A program made the translations under genes and the position numbers. Below the pieces are notes generated by a model. It saw only the letters and a program-made list of their open reading frames with translations. It was not told the origin of the DNA and did no database searches. From assembly GCF_034009455.1 (NCBI RefSeq), contig NZ_CP125380.1, positions 1,157,001-1,221,000 of the forward strand: 64,000 nucleotides of DNA, written 5' to 3'. This DNA comes from Pseudomonas sp. P5_109 (GTDB lineage: Bacteria > Pseudomonadota > Gammaproteobacteria > Pseudomonadales > Pseudomonadaceae). Of the stretch, positions 30,241 through 41,555 are shown piece by piece. The stretch's first letter is position 1; every line of letters begins with the position of its first letter.

Positions 30241-30360
30241 ATGAAGCCAATGATATTCAGGACGTTATTTTTGAACACAGCGTTAATTGTCCCAAGCCTG
30301 CGCCGCCTCACGGCGATGGCGGTGGAATCCAGCCACGAACTCAGCGTGGGTAAACCGTGA
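30241..30360 (+). CDS. Short open frame overlapping rnc; possible remnant of the usual lepB-rnc gene
   Basis: A 39-codon frame ([20 protein letters not shown] then a polar tail ending [10 protein letters not shown]) whose stop overlaps the rnc start as GTGA. Most pseudomonads have a DUF4845 membrane protein of about 120-130 residues at this position, overlapping rnc in the same way. Here only 184 bp separate lepB and rnc. The tail could be the last codons of that gene fused to unrelated sequence. There is no convincing ribosome binding site. Whether it is translated is uncertain. Confidence 0.35.
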   Translation: MKPMIFRTLFLNTALIVPSLRRLTAMAVESSHELSVGKP

Positions 30361-31046
30361 GCGTCTCCTTAAGCCGTCTAGAGCGTCAGCTCGGCTACAC
30401 CTTCAAGGATCAGGAACTGATGGTCCTGGCCCTGACTCACCGCAGTTTTGCCGGGCGTAACAACGAACGCCTGGAATTCCTCGGCGACGCCATCCTCAAC
30501 TTCGTCGCCGGTGAGGCGCTGTTCGAGCGTTTTCCGCTGGCCCGCGAAGGCCAGTTGTCGCGTTTGCGCGCGCGCCTTGTGAAAGGTGAGACCCTGGCCG
30601 TACTGGCCCGTGGTTTCGATCTGGGCGAATACCTGCGCCTGGGCTCGGGCGAGTTGAAAAGTGGCGGTTTCCGTCGCGAGTCGATTCTGGCCGATGCCCT
30701 CGAAGCGCTGATCGGTGCGATCTACCTCGATGCCGGCATGGAAATGGCCCGCGAGCGCGTACTTGCCTGGCTGGCCGGCGAGTTCGAAGGCCTGACGCTG
30801 GTCGACACCAACAAAGATCCAAAGACCCGCCTGCAGGAGTTCCTGCAGTCCCGTGGTTGTGAGCTGCCGCGTTACGAAGTGGTGGATATCCAGGGTGAGC
30901 CGCATTGCCGGACGTTCTTCGTCGAATGCGAAATCATCTTACTGAATGAAAAAAGCCGAGGTCAGGGTGTGAGTCGTCGTATTGCCGAACAGGTAGCGGC
31001 CGCCGCAGCACTGATTGCCCTGGGTGTGGAGAATGGCAATGACTGA
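30357..31046 (+). CDS. rnc: Ribonuclease III
   Basis: A 229-residue double-strand-specific endoribonuclease that processes rRNA precursors and regulatory duplexes. The signature [13 protein letters not shown] is near residue 38, and the second metal-site Glu lies in [15 protein letters not shown]. The C-terminal dsRNA-binding domain covers roughly residues 155-225 ([14 protein letters not shown]). The start is a GTG overlapping the preceding short frame. The stop overlaps era by 8 bp. Confidence 0.97.
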   Translation: MSVSLSRLERQLGYTFKDQELMVLALTHRSFAGRNNERLEFLGDAILNFVAGEALFERFPLAREGQLSRLRARLVKGETLAVLARGFDLGEYLRLGSGELKSGGFRRESILADALEALIGAIYLDAGMEMARERVLAWLAGEFEGLTLVDTNKDPKTRLQEFLQSRGCELPRYEVVDIQGEPHCRTFFVECEIILLNEKSRGQGVSRRIAEQVAAAAALIALGVENGND

Positions 31047-31941
31047 TACAAACGCAACTCGCTGTGGCTATGTTGCCATCGTCGGCCGTCCGAACGTGGG
31101 CAAGTCCACGCTGCTGAACCACATCCTGGGTCAGAAGCTGGCGATCACCTCGCGCAAACCGCAAACCACCCGCCACAACATGCTCGGTATCAAGACCGAG
31201 GGCGATGTGCAGGCGATCTACGTCGACACCCCCGGTATGCACAAGGGTGGCGAGAAGGCCCTGAACCGCTACATGAACAAGACCGCTTCGGCGGCGTTGA
31301 AAGACGTTGACGTGGTGATCTTCGTGGTCGACCGCACCAAGTGGACCGACGAAGACCAGATGGTTCTCGAGCGCGTCCAGTACGTGACCGGCCCGCTGAT
31401 CGTGGCGCTGAACAAGACCGATCGCATCGAAGACAAAGCCGAACTGATGCCGCACCTGAGCTGGTTGCAGGAGCAGTTGCCGAATGCACAGATCATCCCG
31501 ATTTCCGCGCAACACGGGCACAACCTCGACGCACTGGAGCGAGTGATCGCCGAGCACCTGCCGGAAAACGATCACTTCTTCCCGGAAGACCAGATCACCG
31601 ACCGCAGCAGCCGCTTCCTCGCCGCTGAACTGGTGCGCGAGAAAATCATGCGCCAGATGGGCGCCGAGCTGCCGTACCAGATCACCGTTGAAATCGAAGA
31701 GTTCAAGCAGCAGGGCAAGACCCTGCACATCCATGCCTTGATTCTCGTCGAGCGCGATGGCCAGAAGAAAATCATCATTGGCGACAAGGGCGAGCGCATC
31801 AAGCGCATCGGCACCGAAGCGCGCAAAGACATGGAGCTGCTGTTCGACTCCAAGATCATGCTCAACCTGTGGGTCAAGGTTAAGGGTGGCTGGTCCGATG
31901 ACGAGCGTGCGTTGCGTTCGTTGGGTTATGGCGATCTGTAA
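31039..31941 (+). CDS. era: Ribosome assembly GTPase Era
   Basis: A 300-residue GTPase with an N-terminal G domain ([22 protein letters not shown]) and a C-terminal KH domain that binds the 3' end of 16S rRNA ([19 protein letters not shown]). Two close ATGs exist. The one at 31039 is preferred because GGAG at 31028-31031 then has a 7-nt spacing. Confidence 0.97.
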   Translation: MTDTNATRCGYVAIVGRPNVGKSTLLNHILGQKLAITSRKPQTTRHNMLGIKTEGDVQAIYVDTPGMHKGGEKALNRYMNKTASAALKDVDVVIFVVDRTKWTDEDQMVLERVQYVTGPLIVALNKTDRIEDKAELMPHLSWLQEQLPNAQIIPISAQHGHNLDALERVIAEHLPENDHFFPEDQITDRSSRFLAAELVREKIMRQMGAELPYQITVEIEEFKQQGKTLHIHALILVERDGQKKIIIGDKGERIKRIGTEARKDMELLFDSKIMLNLWVKVKGGWSDDERALRSLGYGDL

Positions 31942-31958
31942 TACTTCGCAAGGCCCCC

Positions 31959-32060
31959 TGTAGGAGCGAGCTTGCTCGCGATGGACTTGAAAGCGCCGTG
32001 TTCATTCAGAATGCCCGCGTTATCGTTACCCACCATCGCGAGCAAGCTCGCTCCTACAGT
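31959..32060. repeat. REPIN between era and recO
   Basis: CTGTAGGAGCGAGCTTGCTC at 31959 and the inverse GAGCAAGCTCGCTCCTACAG ending at 32060, with the GCGTTATCGTT spacer motif shared with several other REPINs of the window. It fills nearly the whole gap between two operon genes. Confidence 0.9.
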
Positions 32061-32074
32061 TCATTGAGAGCTCC

Positions 32075-32758
32075 ATGTCCCAACCCATCCCCCAACCCGC
32101 CTACGTCCTGCACTCCCGCGCTTACCGTGAAAACAGTGCGCTGGTGGACTTCCTGACGCCGCAAGGTCGGTTGCGGGCGGTGTTGCGCAGTGCGCGGGGC
32201 AAGGCCGGGACGCTGGCGAGACCGTTCGTGCCACTGGAAGTGGAGTTTCGGGGCAGGGGCGAGCTGAAGAATGTCGGGCGCATGGAAAGTGCCGGGGTTT
32301 CCACCTGGCTCAGTGGCGAGGCGCTGTTCAGTGGGCTTTATCTCAATGAGTTGCTGATTCGCCTGTTGCCCGCTGAAGATCCGCTCCCCTCGGTGTTCGA
32401 TCATTACGCCGCCACTTTGCTGGCGCTGGCTGAAGGTCGGCCGCTGGAGCCCTTGCTGCGCTCCTTCGAGTGGCGCTTGCTCGATGACCTCGGCTACGGT
32501 TTTTCCCTGACCGGTGATATCCATGATCAGCCCATCGCGCCGGACGGTCTCTACCGTTTGCAAGTGGATGCGGGGCTGGAGCGGGTCTATCTGCTGCAGC
32601 CTGGCCTGTTCAATGGCGCCGAGCTGTTGGCCATGGCTGAAGCCGACTGGAGTGCGCCGGGTGCCTTGTCGGCTGCCAAGCGTCTGATGCGCCAGGCATT
32701 GGCCGTGCATCTGGGTGGCCGGCCGCTGGTTTCCCGCGAGTTGTTTCGAAAACCGTAA
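32075..32758 (+). CDS. recO: DNA repair protein RecO
   Basis: A 227-residue mediator that loads RecA with RecR onto SSB-coated single-strand gaps. It has an N-terminal OB fold ([34 protein letters not shown]) and a helical C terminus. It lacks the four-cysteine zinc site of some RecO proteins, as usual in gammaproteobacteria. It lies between era and pdxJ, the conserved order. Confidence 0.95.
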   Translation: MSQPIPQPAYVLHSRAYRENSALVDFLTPQGRLRAVLRSARGKAGTLARPFVPLEVEFRGRGELKNVGRMESAGVSTWLSGEALFSGLYLNELLIRLLPAEDPLPSVFDHYAATLLALAEGRPLEPLLRSFEWRLLDDLGYGFSLTGDIHDQPIAPDGLYRLQVDAGLERVYLLQPGLFNGAELLAMAEADWSAPGALSAAKRLMRQALAVHLGGRPLVSRELFRKP

Positions 32759-32810
32759 ATTCCCCATGTATGCTGTGCACCGAACTTTCTCTTCTTCTGG
32801 AGCGTTTTCC

Positions 32811-33547
32811 GTGACCACCAGCACCCGTATTCTTCTTGGCGTGAACATCGACCACGTTGCCACCCTGCGTCAGGCCCGGGGCACCCGTTACCCGGACCCG
32901 GTCAAGGCAGCACTGGACGCGGAAGAGGCGGGCGCCGACGGCATCACCGTGCACCTGCGCGAAGATCGTCGACACATTCAGGAACGCGACGTGCTGCTGC
33001 TCAAGGACGTGCTGCAAACCCGCATGAACTTCGAAATGGGCGTCACCGAGGAAATGATGCAGTTCGCCGAACGCATCCGCCCCGCGCACATTTGCCTGGT
33101 GCCGGAAACCCGTCAGGAACTGACCACCGAAGGCGGCCTGGACGTGGCGGGGCAGGAAGCGCGGATCAAGGCAGCGGTCGAGCGCCTGTCGAAGATCGGC
33201 TCCGAAGTGTCGCTGTTCATTGACGCCGACGAGCGTCAGATCGAAGCCTCCCGTCGCGTTGGCGCACCGGCCATCGAGCTGCACACCGGTCGTTACGCCG
33301 ATGCCGAGACGCTGACCGAAGTCGCTGAAGAGCTCAAGCGCGTGGCCGATGGCGTGGCCTTCGGCCTGGCCCAGGGCCTGATCGTCAATGCCGGCCATGG
33401 CCTGCACTATCACAACGTTGAGGCCGTGGCGGCGATCAAGGGCATCAACGAGTTGAACATCGGCCATGCGCTGGTGGCCCATGCGCTGTTCGTTGGCTTC
33501 AAGTCGGCTGTTTCGGAGATGAAGGCGTTGATTCTGGCGGCCGCCCG

Positions 33548-33551
<4 letters not shown>
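32811..33551 (+). CDS. pdxJ: Pyridoxine 5'-phosphate synthase
   Basis: A 246-residue TIM-barrel enzyme that condenses 1-deoxyxylulose 5-phosphate with 3-amino-2-oxopropyl phosphate, the last ring-forming step of vitamin B6 synthesis. Motifs are [15 protein letters not shown] and [14 protein letters not shown]. The GTG at 32811 is chosen because GGAG at 32799-32802 is 8 nt upstream; earlier in-frame starts are inside recO or lack a site. Its TAG stop at 33549-33551 lies within a REP sequence. Confidence 0.97.
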
Positions 33552-35387
<1,836 letters not shown>

Positions 35388-38300
35388 ATGTTGATCCTGC
35401 GCGGCGCTCCTGCCCTTTCTGCCTTTCGCCACAGCAAGCTCCTTGAGCAACTGAGCCAAAAGGTTCCGGCTGTCAGTGGCCTGTATGCTGAATTCGCTCA
35501 CTTCGCCGAAGTTACCGGCGTCCTGAACGGCGACGAACAGCAGGTGCTTGCGCGCCTTCTGAAGTACGGTCCAAGTGTTCCGGTACAAGAACCGACCGGT
35601 CGTCTGTTTCTGGTGCTGCCACGTTTCGGCACCATTTCGCCGTGGTCGAGCAAGGCCAGTGACATCGCTCGCAACTGTGGCCTGGCGAAAATCCAGCGCC
35701 TGGAACGCGGTATCGCGTTCTACGTGGCCGGCCAGTTCAGCGACGCTGAAGCCCGGTTGATCGCCGACGGTTTGCACGACCGCATGACCCAGATCGTCCT
35801 GGGCAACCTCGAACAGGCCGCCGGCCTGTTCAGCCACGCCGAACCGAAACCCCTGACCGCCATCGACGTGTTGGGCGGCGGCCGCGCCGCGCTGGAAAAA
35901 GCCAACACCGAGCTGGGCCTGGCCCTGGCCGAAGACGAGATCGATTACCTGGTCAACGCCTTCGTCGGCTTGAAGCGCAACCCGCATGACATCGAACTGA
36001 TGATGTTCGCCCAGGCGAACTCCGAGCACTGCCGTCACAAGATCTTCAACGCCAGTTGGGACATCGACGGCCAGAGCCAGGAAAAAAGCCTGTTCGGCAT
36101 GATCAAGAACACCTACCAGATGCACAGCGAAGGTGTCCTGTCGGCTTATAAGGACAACGCTTCGGTGATCGTCGGCTCCGTGGCCGGTCGCTTCTTCCCG
36201 GACCCTGAGACCCGCCAGTACGGCGCGGTGCAGGAGCCGGTGCACATCCTGATGAAGGTCGAGACCCACAACCACCCAACCGCGATTGCCCCGTTCCCGG
36301 GCGCATCCACCGGTTCCGGTGGCGAGATCCGCGACGAAGGCGCGACCGGTCGCGGTGCCAAACCAAAGGCTGGCCTGACCGGTTTCACCGTGTCCAACCT
36401 GCAGATCCCGGGCTTCGAACAGCCGTGGGAAGTGCCGTACGGCAAGCCTGAGCGCATCGTTACCGCGCTGGACATCATGATCGAAGGCCCGCTGGGCGGC
36501 GCTGCGTTCAACAACGAATTCGGTCGTCCGGCCCTGACCGGCTACTTCCGTACCTTCGAACAGTCGATCACCACCCCGCACGGTGACGAAGTTCGCGGCT
36601 ACCACAAGCCGATCATGCTGGCTGGCGGCATGGGCAATATCCGTGAAGAACACGTCAAGAAAGGCGAGATCCTGGTCGGCTCCAAGCTGATCGTGCTCGG
36701 CGGCCCGGCGATGCTGATCGGCCTGGGCGGCGGCGCGGCTTCCTCCATGGCCACCGGCACCAGCTCGGCAGACCTGGACTTCGCTTCGGTACAGCGCGAA
36801 AACCCTGAGATGGAACGTCGCTGCCAGGAAGTCATCGACCGTTGCTGGCAGCTGGGCGACAAGAACCCGATCAGCTTCATCCACGACGTGGGTGCGGGCG
36901 GCCTGTCCAACGCCTTCCCGGAACTGGTCAACGACGGCGACCGCGGTGGCCGTTTCGAACTGCGCAACATTCCAAACGACGAGCCGGGCATGGCCCCGCA
37001 CGAAATCTGGTCCAATGAATCCCAGGAACGTTACGTTCTGGCGGTCGGCCCGGCGGACTTCGAGCGCTTCAAGGCGATCTGCGAACGCGAGCGCTGCCCG
37101 TTTGCCGTGGTCGGCGAAGCCACTGCCGAACCGCAGTTGACCGTGACCGACAGCCACTTCGGCAACAGCCCGGTGGACATGCCACTGGAAGTCTTGCTGG
37201 GCAAGGCGCCACGCATGCACCGTTCGGTGGTTCGTGAAAATGAACTGGGCGACGATTTCGATCCGTCGACCCTGGACATCGCCAACTGCGTCGAGCGCGT
37301 CCTGCATCACCCGGCCGTGGCCAGCAAGAGCTTCCTGATCACCATCGGCGACCGCACCATCACCGGCCTCGTTGCTCGTGACCAGATGGTCGGCCCGTGG
37401 CAGGTGCCGGTGGCCGACGTTGCCGTTACCGCCACCAGCTTCGACGTCTACACCGGTGAAGCCATGGCCATGGGCGAGCGTACTCCGCTGGCACTGCTGG
37501 ACGCTCCGGCGTCGGGCCGCATGGCCATCGGCGAAACCCTGACCAACATCGCGGCATCGCGCATCGGCAAGATCTCCGACATCAAGTTGTCGGCGAACTG
37601 GATGTCCGCTGCCGGTCACCCGGGTGAAGACGCGCGTCTGTACGACACCGTGAAAGCGGTCGGCATGGAACTGTGCCCTGAGCTGGGCATCACCATTCCA
37701 GTGGGCAAGGACTCGATGTCCATGGCCACGCGCTGGAACGATGAAGGCGTGGACAAGTCCGTCACTTCGCCAATGTCCCTGATCGTGACCGGTTTCGCGC
37801 CAGTGACTGACATCCGTCAGACCCTGACCCCGCAACTGCGCATGGACAAGGGCACCACCGACCTGATCCTGATCGACCTCGGTCGTGGCCAGAACCGCAT
37901 GGGCGCCTCGATCCTCGCCCAGGTTCACGGCAAGCTCGGCAGCCAGGCTCCGGACGTCGATGACGCCGAAGACCTGAAAGCCTTCTTCGCGGTGATCCAG
38001 GGTCTCAACGCCGACGGTCACCTGCTGGCTTACCACGACCGTTCCGACGGTGGTCTGCTGACCAGCGTTGTCGAGATGGCGTTCGCCGGTCACTGCGGCC
38101 TGAGCCTGAACCTCGACGGCCTGGCAGAAACCTCCGCCGACATCGCCGCGATCCTGTTCAACGAAGAACTGGGTGCGGTGATCCAGGTTCGCCAGGACGC
38201 CACTCCGGACATCCTCGCGCAGTTCAGCGCTGCCGGTCTGGGTGATTGCGTATCGGTGGTTGGCCAGCCGATGAACAACGGCGAGATCAGCATCACCTTC

Positions 38301-39284
38301 AACGGCGAAACCGTGTTCGAAGGTCAGCGTCGTCTGCTGCAGCGTCAGTGGGCCGAGACCAGCTACCAGATCCAGCGTCTGCGTGACAACGCCGACTGCG
38401 CCGAGCAAGAGTTCGATGTGCTGCTGGAAGAAGACAACCCGGGCCTGAGCGTCAAGCTGAGCTACGACGTCAACCAGGACATCGCCGCGCCTTACATCAA
38501 GAAAGGCATTCGCCCACAGGTTGCCGTACTGCGTGAGCAGGGCGTTAACGGTCAGGTGGAAATGGCGGCTGCGTTCGACCGCGCCGGTTTCAACGCGATC
38601 GACGTGCACATGAGCGACATTCTGGCCGGCCGTGTCGACCTGAACGAGTTCAAGGGCATGGTTGCCTGCGGCGGTTTCTCCTACGGCGACGTACTGGGTG
38701 CCGGTGAAGGCTGGGCCAAGTCCGCACTGTTCAACAGCCGTGCCCGCGATGCGTTCCAGGGTTTCTTCGAACGCAACGACAGCTTCACCCTCGGCGTGTG
38801 CAACGGTTGCCAGATGATGTCCAACCTGCACGAGCTGATCCCGGGCAGCGAGTTCTGGCCGCACTTCGTGCGTAACCGTTCCGAACAGTTCGAAGCCCGT
38901 GTTGCCATGGTGCAGATCCAGGAGTCGAACTCGATCTTCCTGCAGGGCATGGCCGGTTCGCGCATGCCGATCGCCATCGCCCACGGTGAAGGCCATGCCG
39001 AGTTCTCCAGCGAAGAAGCACTGCTGGAAGCCGATCTGTCCGGTTGCGTGGCGATGCGTTTCGTCGACAACCACGGCAAGGTCACCGAAAGCTACCCGGC
39101 CAACCCGAACGGCTCGCCGCGCGGGATCACCGGTTTGACCAGCCGCGACGGTCGCGTGACCATCATGATGCCGCACCCGGAGCGTGTATTCCGCGCCGTG
39201 CAGAACTCGTGGCGCTCGGATGAGTGGAACGAAGATGCACCGCTGATGCGCATGTTCCGTAATGCTCGGGTTTGGGTGAACTAA
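35388..39284 (+). CDS. purL: Phosphoribosylformylglycinamidine synthase
   Basis: A large 1298-residue ATP-dependent enzyme of purine synthesis that amidates FGAR to FGAM with glutamine ammonia. The N-terminal PurS-like part is followed by two AIRS-type synthase halves ([43 protein letters not shown]). A C-terminal glutaminase has the nucleophile in GVCNGCQMM and the partner residues in AHGEGHAEF and [10 protein letters not shown]. The length matches the fused proteobacterial form. Confidence 0.98.
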   Translation: MLILRGAPALSAFRHSKLLEQLSQKVPAVSGLYAEFAHFAEVTGVLNGDEQQVLARLLKYGPSVPVQEPTGRLFLVLPRFGTISPWSSKASDIARNCGLAKIQRLERGIAFYVAGQFSDAEARLIADGLHDRMTQIVLGNLEQAAGLFSHAEPKPLTAIDVLGGGRAALEKANTELGLALAEDEIDYLVNAFVGLKRNPHDIELMMFAQANSEHCRHKIFNASWDIDGQSQEKSLFGMIKNTYQMHSEGVLSAYKDNASVIVGSVAGRFFPDPETRQYGAVQEPVHILMKVETHNHPTAIAPFPGASTGSGGEIRDEGATGRGAKPKAGLTGFTVSNLQIPGFEQPWEVPYGKPERIVTALDIMIEGPLGGAAFNNEFGRPALTGYFRTFEQSITTPHGDEVRGYHKPIMLAGGMGNIREEHVKKGEILVGSKLIVLGGPAMLIGLGGGAASSMATGTSSADLDFASVQRENPEMERRCQEVIDRCWQLGDKNPISFIHDVGAGGLSNAFPELVNDGDRGGRFELRNIPNDEPGMAPHEIWSNESQERYVLAVGPADFERFKAICERERCPFAVVGEATAEPQLTVTDSHFGNSPVDMPLEVLLGKAPRMHRSVVRENELGDDFDPSTLDIANCVERVLHHPAVASKSFLITIGDRTITGLVARDQMVGPWQVPVADVAVTATSFDVYTGEAMAMGERTPLALLDAPASGRMAIGETLTNIAASRIGKISDIKLSANWMSAAGHPGEDARLYDTVKAVGMELCPELGITIPVGKDSMSMATRWNDEGVDKSVTSPMSLIVTGFAPVTDIRQTLTPQLRMDKGTTDLILIDLGRGQNRMGASILAQVHGKLGSQAPDVDDAEDLKAFFAVIQGLNADGHLLAYHDRSDGGLLTSVVEMAFAGHCGLSLNLDGLAETSADIAAILFNEELGAVIQVRQDATPDILAQFSAAGLGDCVSVVGQPMNNGEISITFNGETVFEGQRRLLQRQWAETSYQIQRLRDNADCAEQEFDVLLEEDNPGLSVKLSYDVNQDIAAPYIKKGIRPQVAVLREQGVNGQVEMAAAFDRAGFNAIDVHMSDILAGRVDLNEFKGMVACGGFSYGDVLGAGEGWAKSALFNSRARDAFQGFFERNDSFTLGVCNGCQMMSNLHELIPGSEFWPHFVRNRSEQFEARVAMVQIQESNSIFLQGMAGSRMPIAIAHGEGHAEFSSEEALLEADLSGCVAMRFVDNHGKVTESYPANPNGSPRGITGLTSRDGRVTIMMPHPERVFRAVQNSWRSDEWNEDAPLMRMFRNARVWVN

Positions 39285-39289
39285 GCGCT

Positions 39290-39601
39290 GTGTACAAGCT
39301 CAGCTTTTTTGTTCCAACCAGTCACGTCGAAGACGTGAAGAGTGCCGTATTCGCTGCCGGTGGCGGTCGAATCGGTGACTATGACCACTGTGCTTGGCAG
39401 GTGCTTGGCACTGGCCAGTTTCGCCCACTGGACGGCAGTCAGCCGTTCATTGGCGAGGCAGGGCAGGTCGAACAGGTCGAGGAATGGAAGGTCGAGCTGG
39501 TGGTGGCGGATGAGTTGATTCGCTCGGTGGTGGCGGCTCTGAAACAGAGCCATCCCTACGAGACTCCGGCTTATGAAGTGTGGCGGTTGGAGGATTTCTG
39601 A
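39290..39601 (+). CDS. YqfO/NIF3-like C-terminal domain protein
   Basis: A 103-residue stand-alone form of the domain inserted in some NIF3/YqfO proteins (CutA-like ferredoxin fold). It begins VYKLSFFVPTSHVEDVK and ends SHPYETPAYEVWRLEDF, both typical of the family. A GTG start at 39290 is chosen because it matches the family start, 5 bp after the purL stop, though the ribosome binding site is weak. The molecular role is unknown. A terminator follows. Confidence 0.85.
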   Translation: MYKLSFFVPTSHVEDVKSAVFAAGGGRIGDYDHCAWQVLGTGQFRPLDGSQPFIGEAGQVEQVEEWKVELVVADELIRSVVAALKQSHPYETPAYEVWRLEDF

Positions 39602-39620
39602 TTCTGCGCCGCTGAAATGA

Positions 39621-39654
39621 AAAACCCGCTGAGAGTGATTTCAGCGGGTTTTTT
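39621..39654 (+). terminator. Intrinsic terminator after purL operon
   Basis: AAAACCCGCTGA (39621-39632) pairs with TCAGCGGGTTTT (39641-39652), followed by TT. Confidence 0.88.
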
Positions 39655-39691
39655 GTTGCCTGCCGTTCAACGAATGTACACCGATCAAAAC

Positions 39692-39782
39692 TGTGGGAGC
39701 GGGCTTGCTCGCGAAGGCGGCGGGTCAGCCAGCATTGATGTTGACTGACACTCCCTCTTCGCGAGCAAGCCCGCTCCCACAT
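39692..39782. repeat. REPIN before nagE 3' end
   Basis: TGTGGGAGCGGGCTTGCTCG at 39692 and the inverse CGAGCAAGCCCGCTCCCACA ending at 39782. The spacer (GTCAGCCAGCATTGATGTTG then ACTGACAC) is close to that of the REPIN at 58390-58478, so the two belong to one subfamily. Confidence 0.9.
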
Positions 39783-39810
39783 TGGTTCGATGGAGGCCGG
39801 CAATCAGGTG

Positions 39811-41526
39811 CTAAACCTTGGCATTCACCTCACTGCGATTGACCAACGCTTCCAGCGCATCACTCAAGCTCGGTGCCTTGTCGCCTATCAGCAGATGCCA
39901 GATGCCGCCGTCCAGCTGACTCACACCCTGGCAACCCAGCACTTTCAAATCACACTCCGACAGGGCCTTGCCGTTGGCCAGTTGCAGGCGAATGCGGGTC
40001 ATGGCGATGCAATCGAGTTGCAGCACGTTGTTGCCACCGCCCAGGGCATTGAGCCATTGCTGCGCCTCAGGTGTCGTCACGGTGGCAGGTTTCGGCGCGT
40101 CGACTTCTGCGGCCGGTGACGACACGATGGCGCGCCCCAGTGCCGGCATTGCCAGGCGAATCTCATCGGCAATGGCATCAGCCATCGGCCCGACCACCAC
40201 CTGCAAGCTCCCGCCCTTGCCCGGACGCACCACGGCCATGGCGCCGAGTGCTTTCAGATCGGCATCCGAAGCCTTGTTGCGATCCACCATGTCCAGGCGC
40301 AAACGCGTGGTGCAGGCACCGACGGTGATCAGGTTCTCGGCACCGCCCAGGGCCTTGATGTAAGCCCCGGCGCGTTCATTGTCGGCCACTGCAACCTGCG
40401 GGGCGGTGGCGCTGGTTTCGCGGCCCGGTGTCTTCAGGTCGAAGCGGCGGATGCAGAAATCGAACACCACGTAATAGATCACGGCATACGCCACGCCCAC
40501 CGGGAGCACCAGCCAGCCGTTGGTGGACTTGCCCCAGCCGAGGATCATGTCGATGAGGCCGCCGGAAAAGGTGAAGCCCAAATGAATGTTCAGCGAATTG
40601 GTGATGGCCATCGACAGGCCAGTCAACAACGCATGCAGCAGAAACAGCAGTGGCGCGAGGAACATGAAGGCGAATTCGATCGGCTCGGTCACACCGGTCA
40701 GGAACGCGGTCAGTGCCATCGACAGGAAAATCCCGCCCATGACCTTGCGCCGCTCCGGCAGGGCGTTGCGGTACATCGCCAGGCAGGCGGCAGGCAGGCC
40801 GAAGATCATCATCGGGAACATGCCGGTCATGAACTGGCCACCTTTCGGGTCGCCGGCGAAGTAGCGCGACAGGTCGCCGGTTACCAGCGCACCGGTGGTG
40901 GGGTCGGTGAAATTGCCGAACACGAACCACGCCATGTTGTTGAGGATGTGATGCAGGCCGGTGACGATCAGTAGGCGGTTGAACACGCCGAAGATGAACG
41001 CGCCGAAGCTGCCGCTCTCCATCATCAGCGTGCCGAAGCTGTTGATGCCGTGCTGGATCGGCGGCCAGATGTAGCCGAACACCACGCCCAAACCGACGGC
41101 AGCGAAGCCGGTGACAATCGGCACGAAGCGCCGGCCACCGAAGAACGCCAGGTATTCCGGCAGCTTGATGTCCTTGAAGCGGTTGTACAGCGCGCCGGCC
41201 ATCAGGCCGCTGACGATCCCGGCGAGCATGCCCATGTTGATGCTCGGATCGAGCACCTTGAGCGTAGCGATCATCACCAGGTAACCGATCACCCCGGCGA
41301 GCCCCGCCGTACCGTTGTTGTCCTTGGCGAAACCGACCGCGATGCCGATGGCGAAGATCATCGCCAGGTTGGCGAAAATCACCTGGCCGGCGTCGTGGAT
41401 GATCGCGATGTTCAGCAGGTCGGTATCGCCCAGGCGCAGCAGCAGGCCGGCAATCGGCAGGATCGCGATCGGCAGCATCAGCGCGCGGCCGAGGCGTTGC
41501 AGGCCTTCAATGAAAAGTTGGTACAT
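39811..41526 (-). CDS. nagE: N-acetylglucosamine PTS permease, EIIC with two IIB domains
   Basis: A 571-residue sugar-specific enzyme II that imports and phosphorylates N-acetylglucosamine. The N-terminal IIC domain (residues about 1-370, ten or so helices) begins MYQLFIEGLQRLGRALMLPI. Two IIB domains follow, with phospho-cysteines in VGACTTRLRLDM and, in the last 75 residues, LDCIAMTRIRLQL. There is no IIA domain; IIA is supplied by the adjacent EIIA-HPr-EI protein. The ATG at 41526 is the conserved start. It is the last gene of the nag operon. Confidence 0.94.
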   Translation of the reverse strand: MYQLFIEGLQRLGRALMLPIAILPIAGLLLRLGDTDLLNIAIIHDAGQVIFANLAMIFAIGIAVGFAKDNNGTAGLAGVIGYLVMIATLKVLDPSINMGMLAGIVSGLMAGALYNRFKDIKLPEYLAFFGGRRFVPIVTGFAAVGLGVVFGYIWPPIQHGINSFGTLMMESGSFGAFIFGVFNRLLIVTGLHHILNNMAWFVFGNFTDPTTGALVTGDLSRYFAGDPKGGQFMTGMFPMMIFGLPAACLAMYRNALPERRKVMGGIFLSMALTAFLTGVTEPIEFAFMFLAPLLFLLHALLTGLSMAITNSLNIHLGFTFSGGLIDMILGWGKSTNGWLVLPVGVAYAVIYYVVFDFCIRRFDLKTPGRETSATAPQVAVADNERAGAYIKALGGAENLITVGACTTRLRLDMVDRNKASDADLKALGAMAVVRPGKGGSLQVVVGPMADAIADEIRLAMPALGRAIVSSPAAEVDAPKPATVTTPEAQQWLNALGGGNNVLQLDCIAMTRIRLQLANGKALSECDLKVLGCQGVSQLDGGIWHLLIGDKAPSLSDALEALVNRSEVNAKV

Positions 41527-41555
41527 GGCGCTTCTCCGTGGATTCTTGTTGTTCT

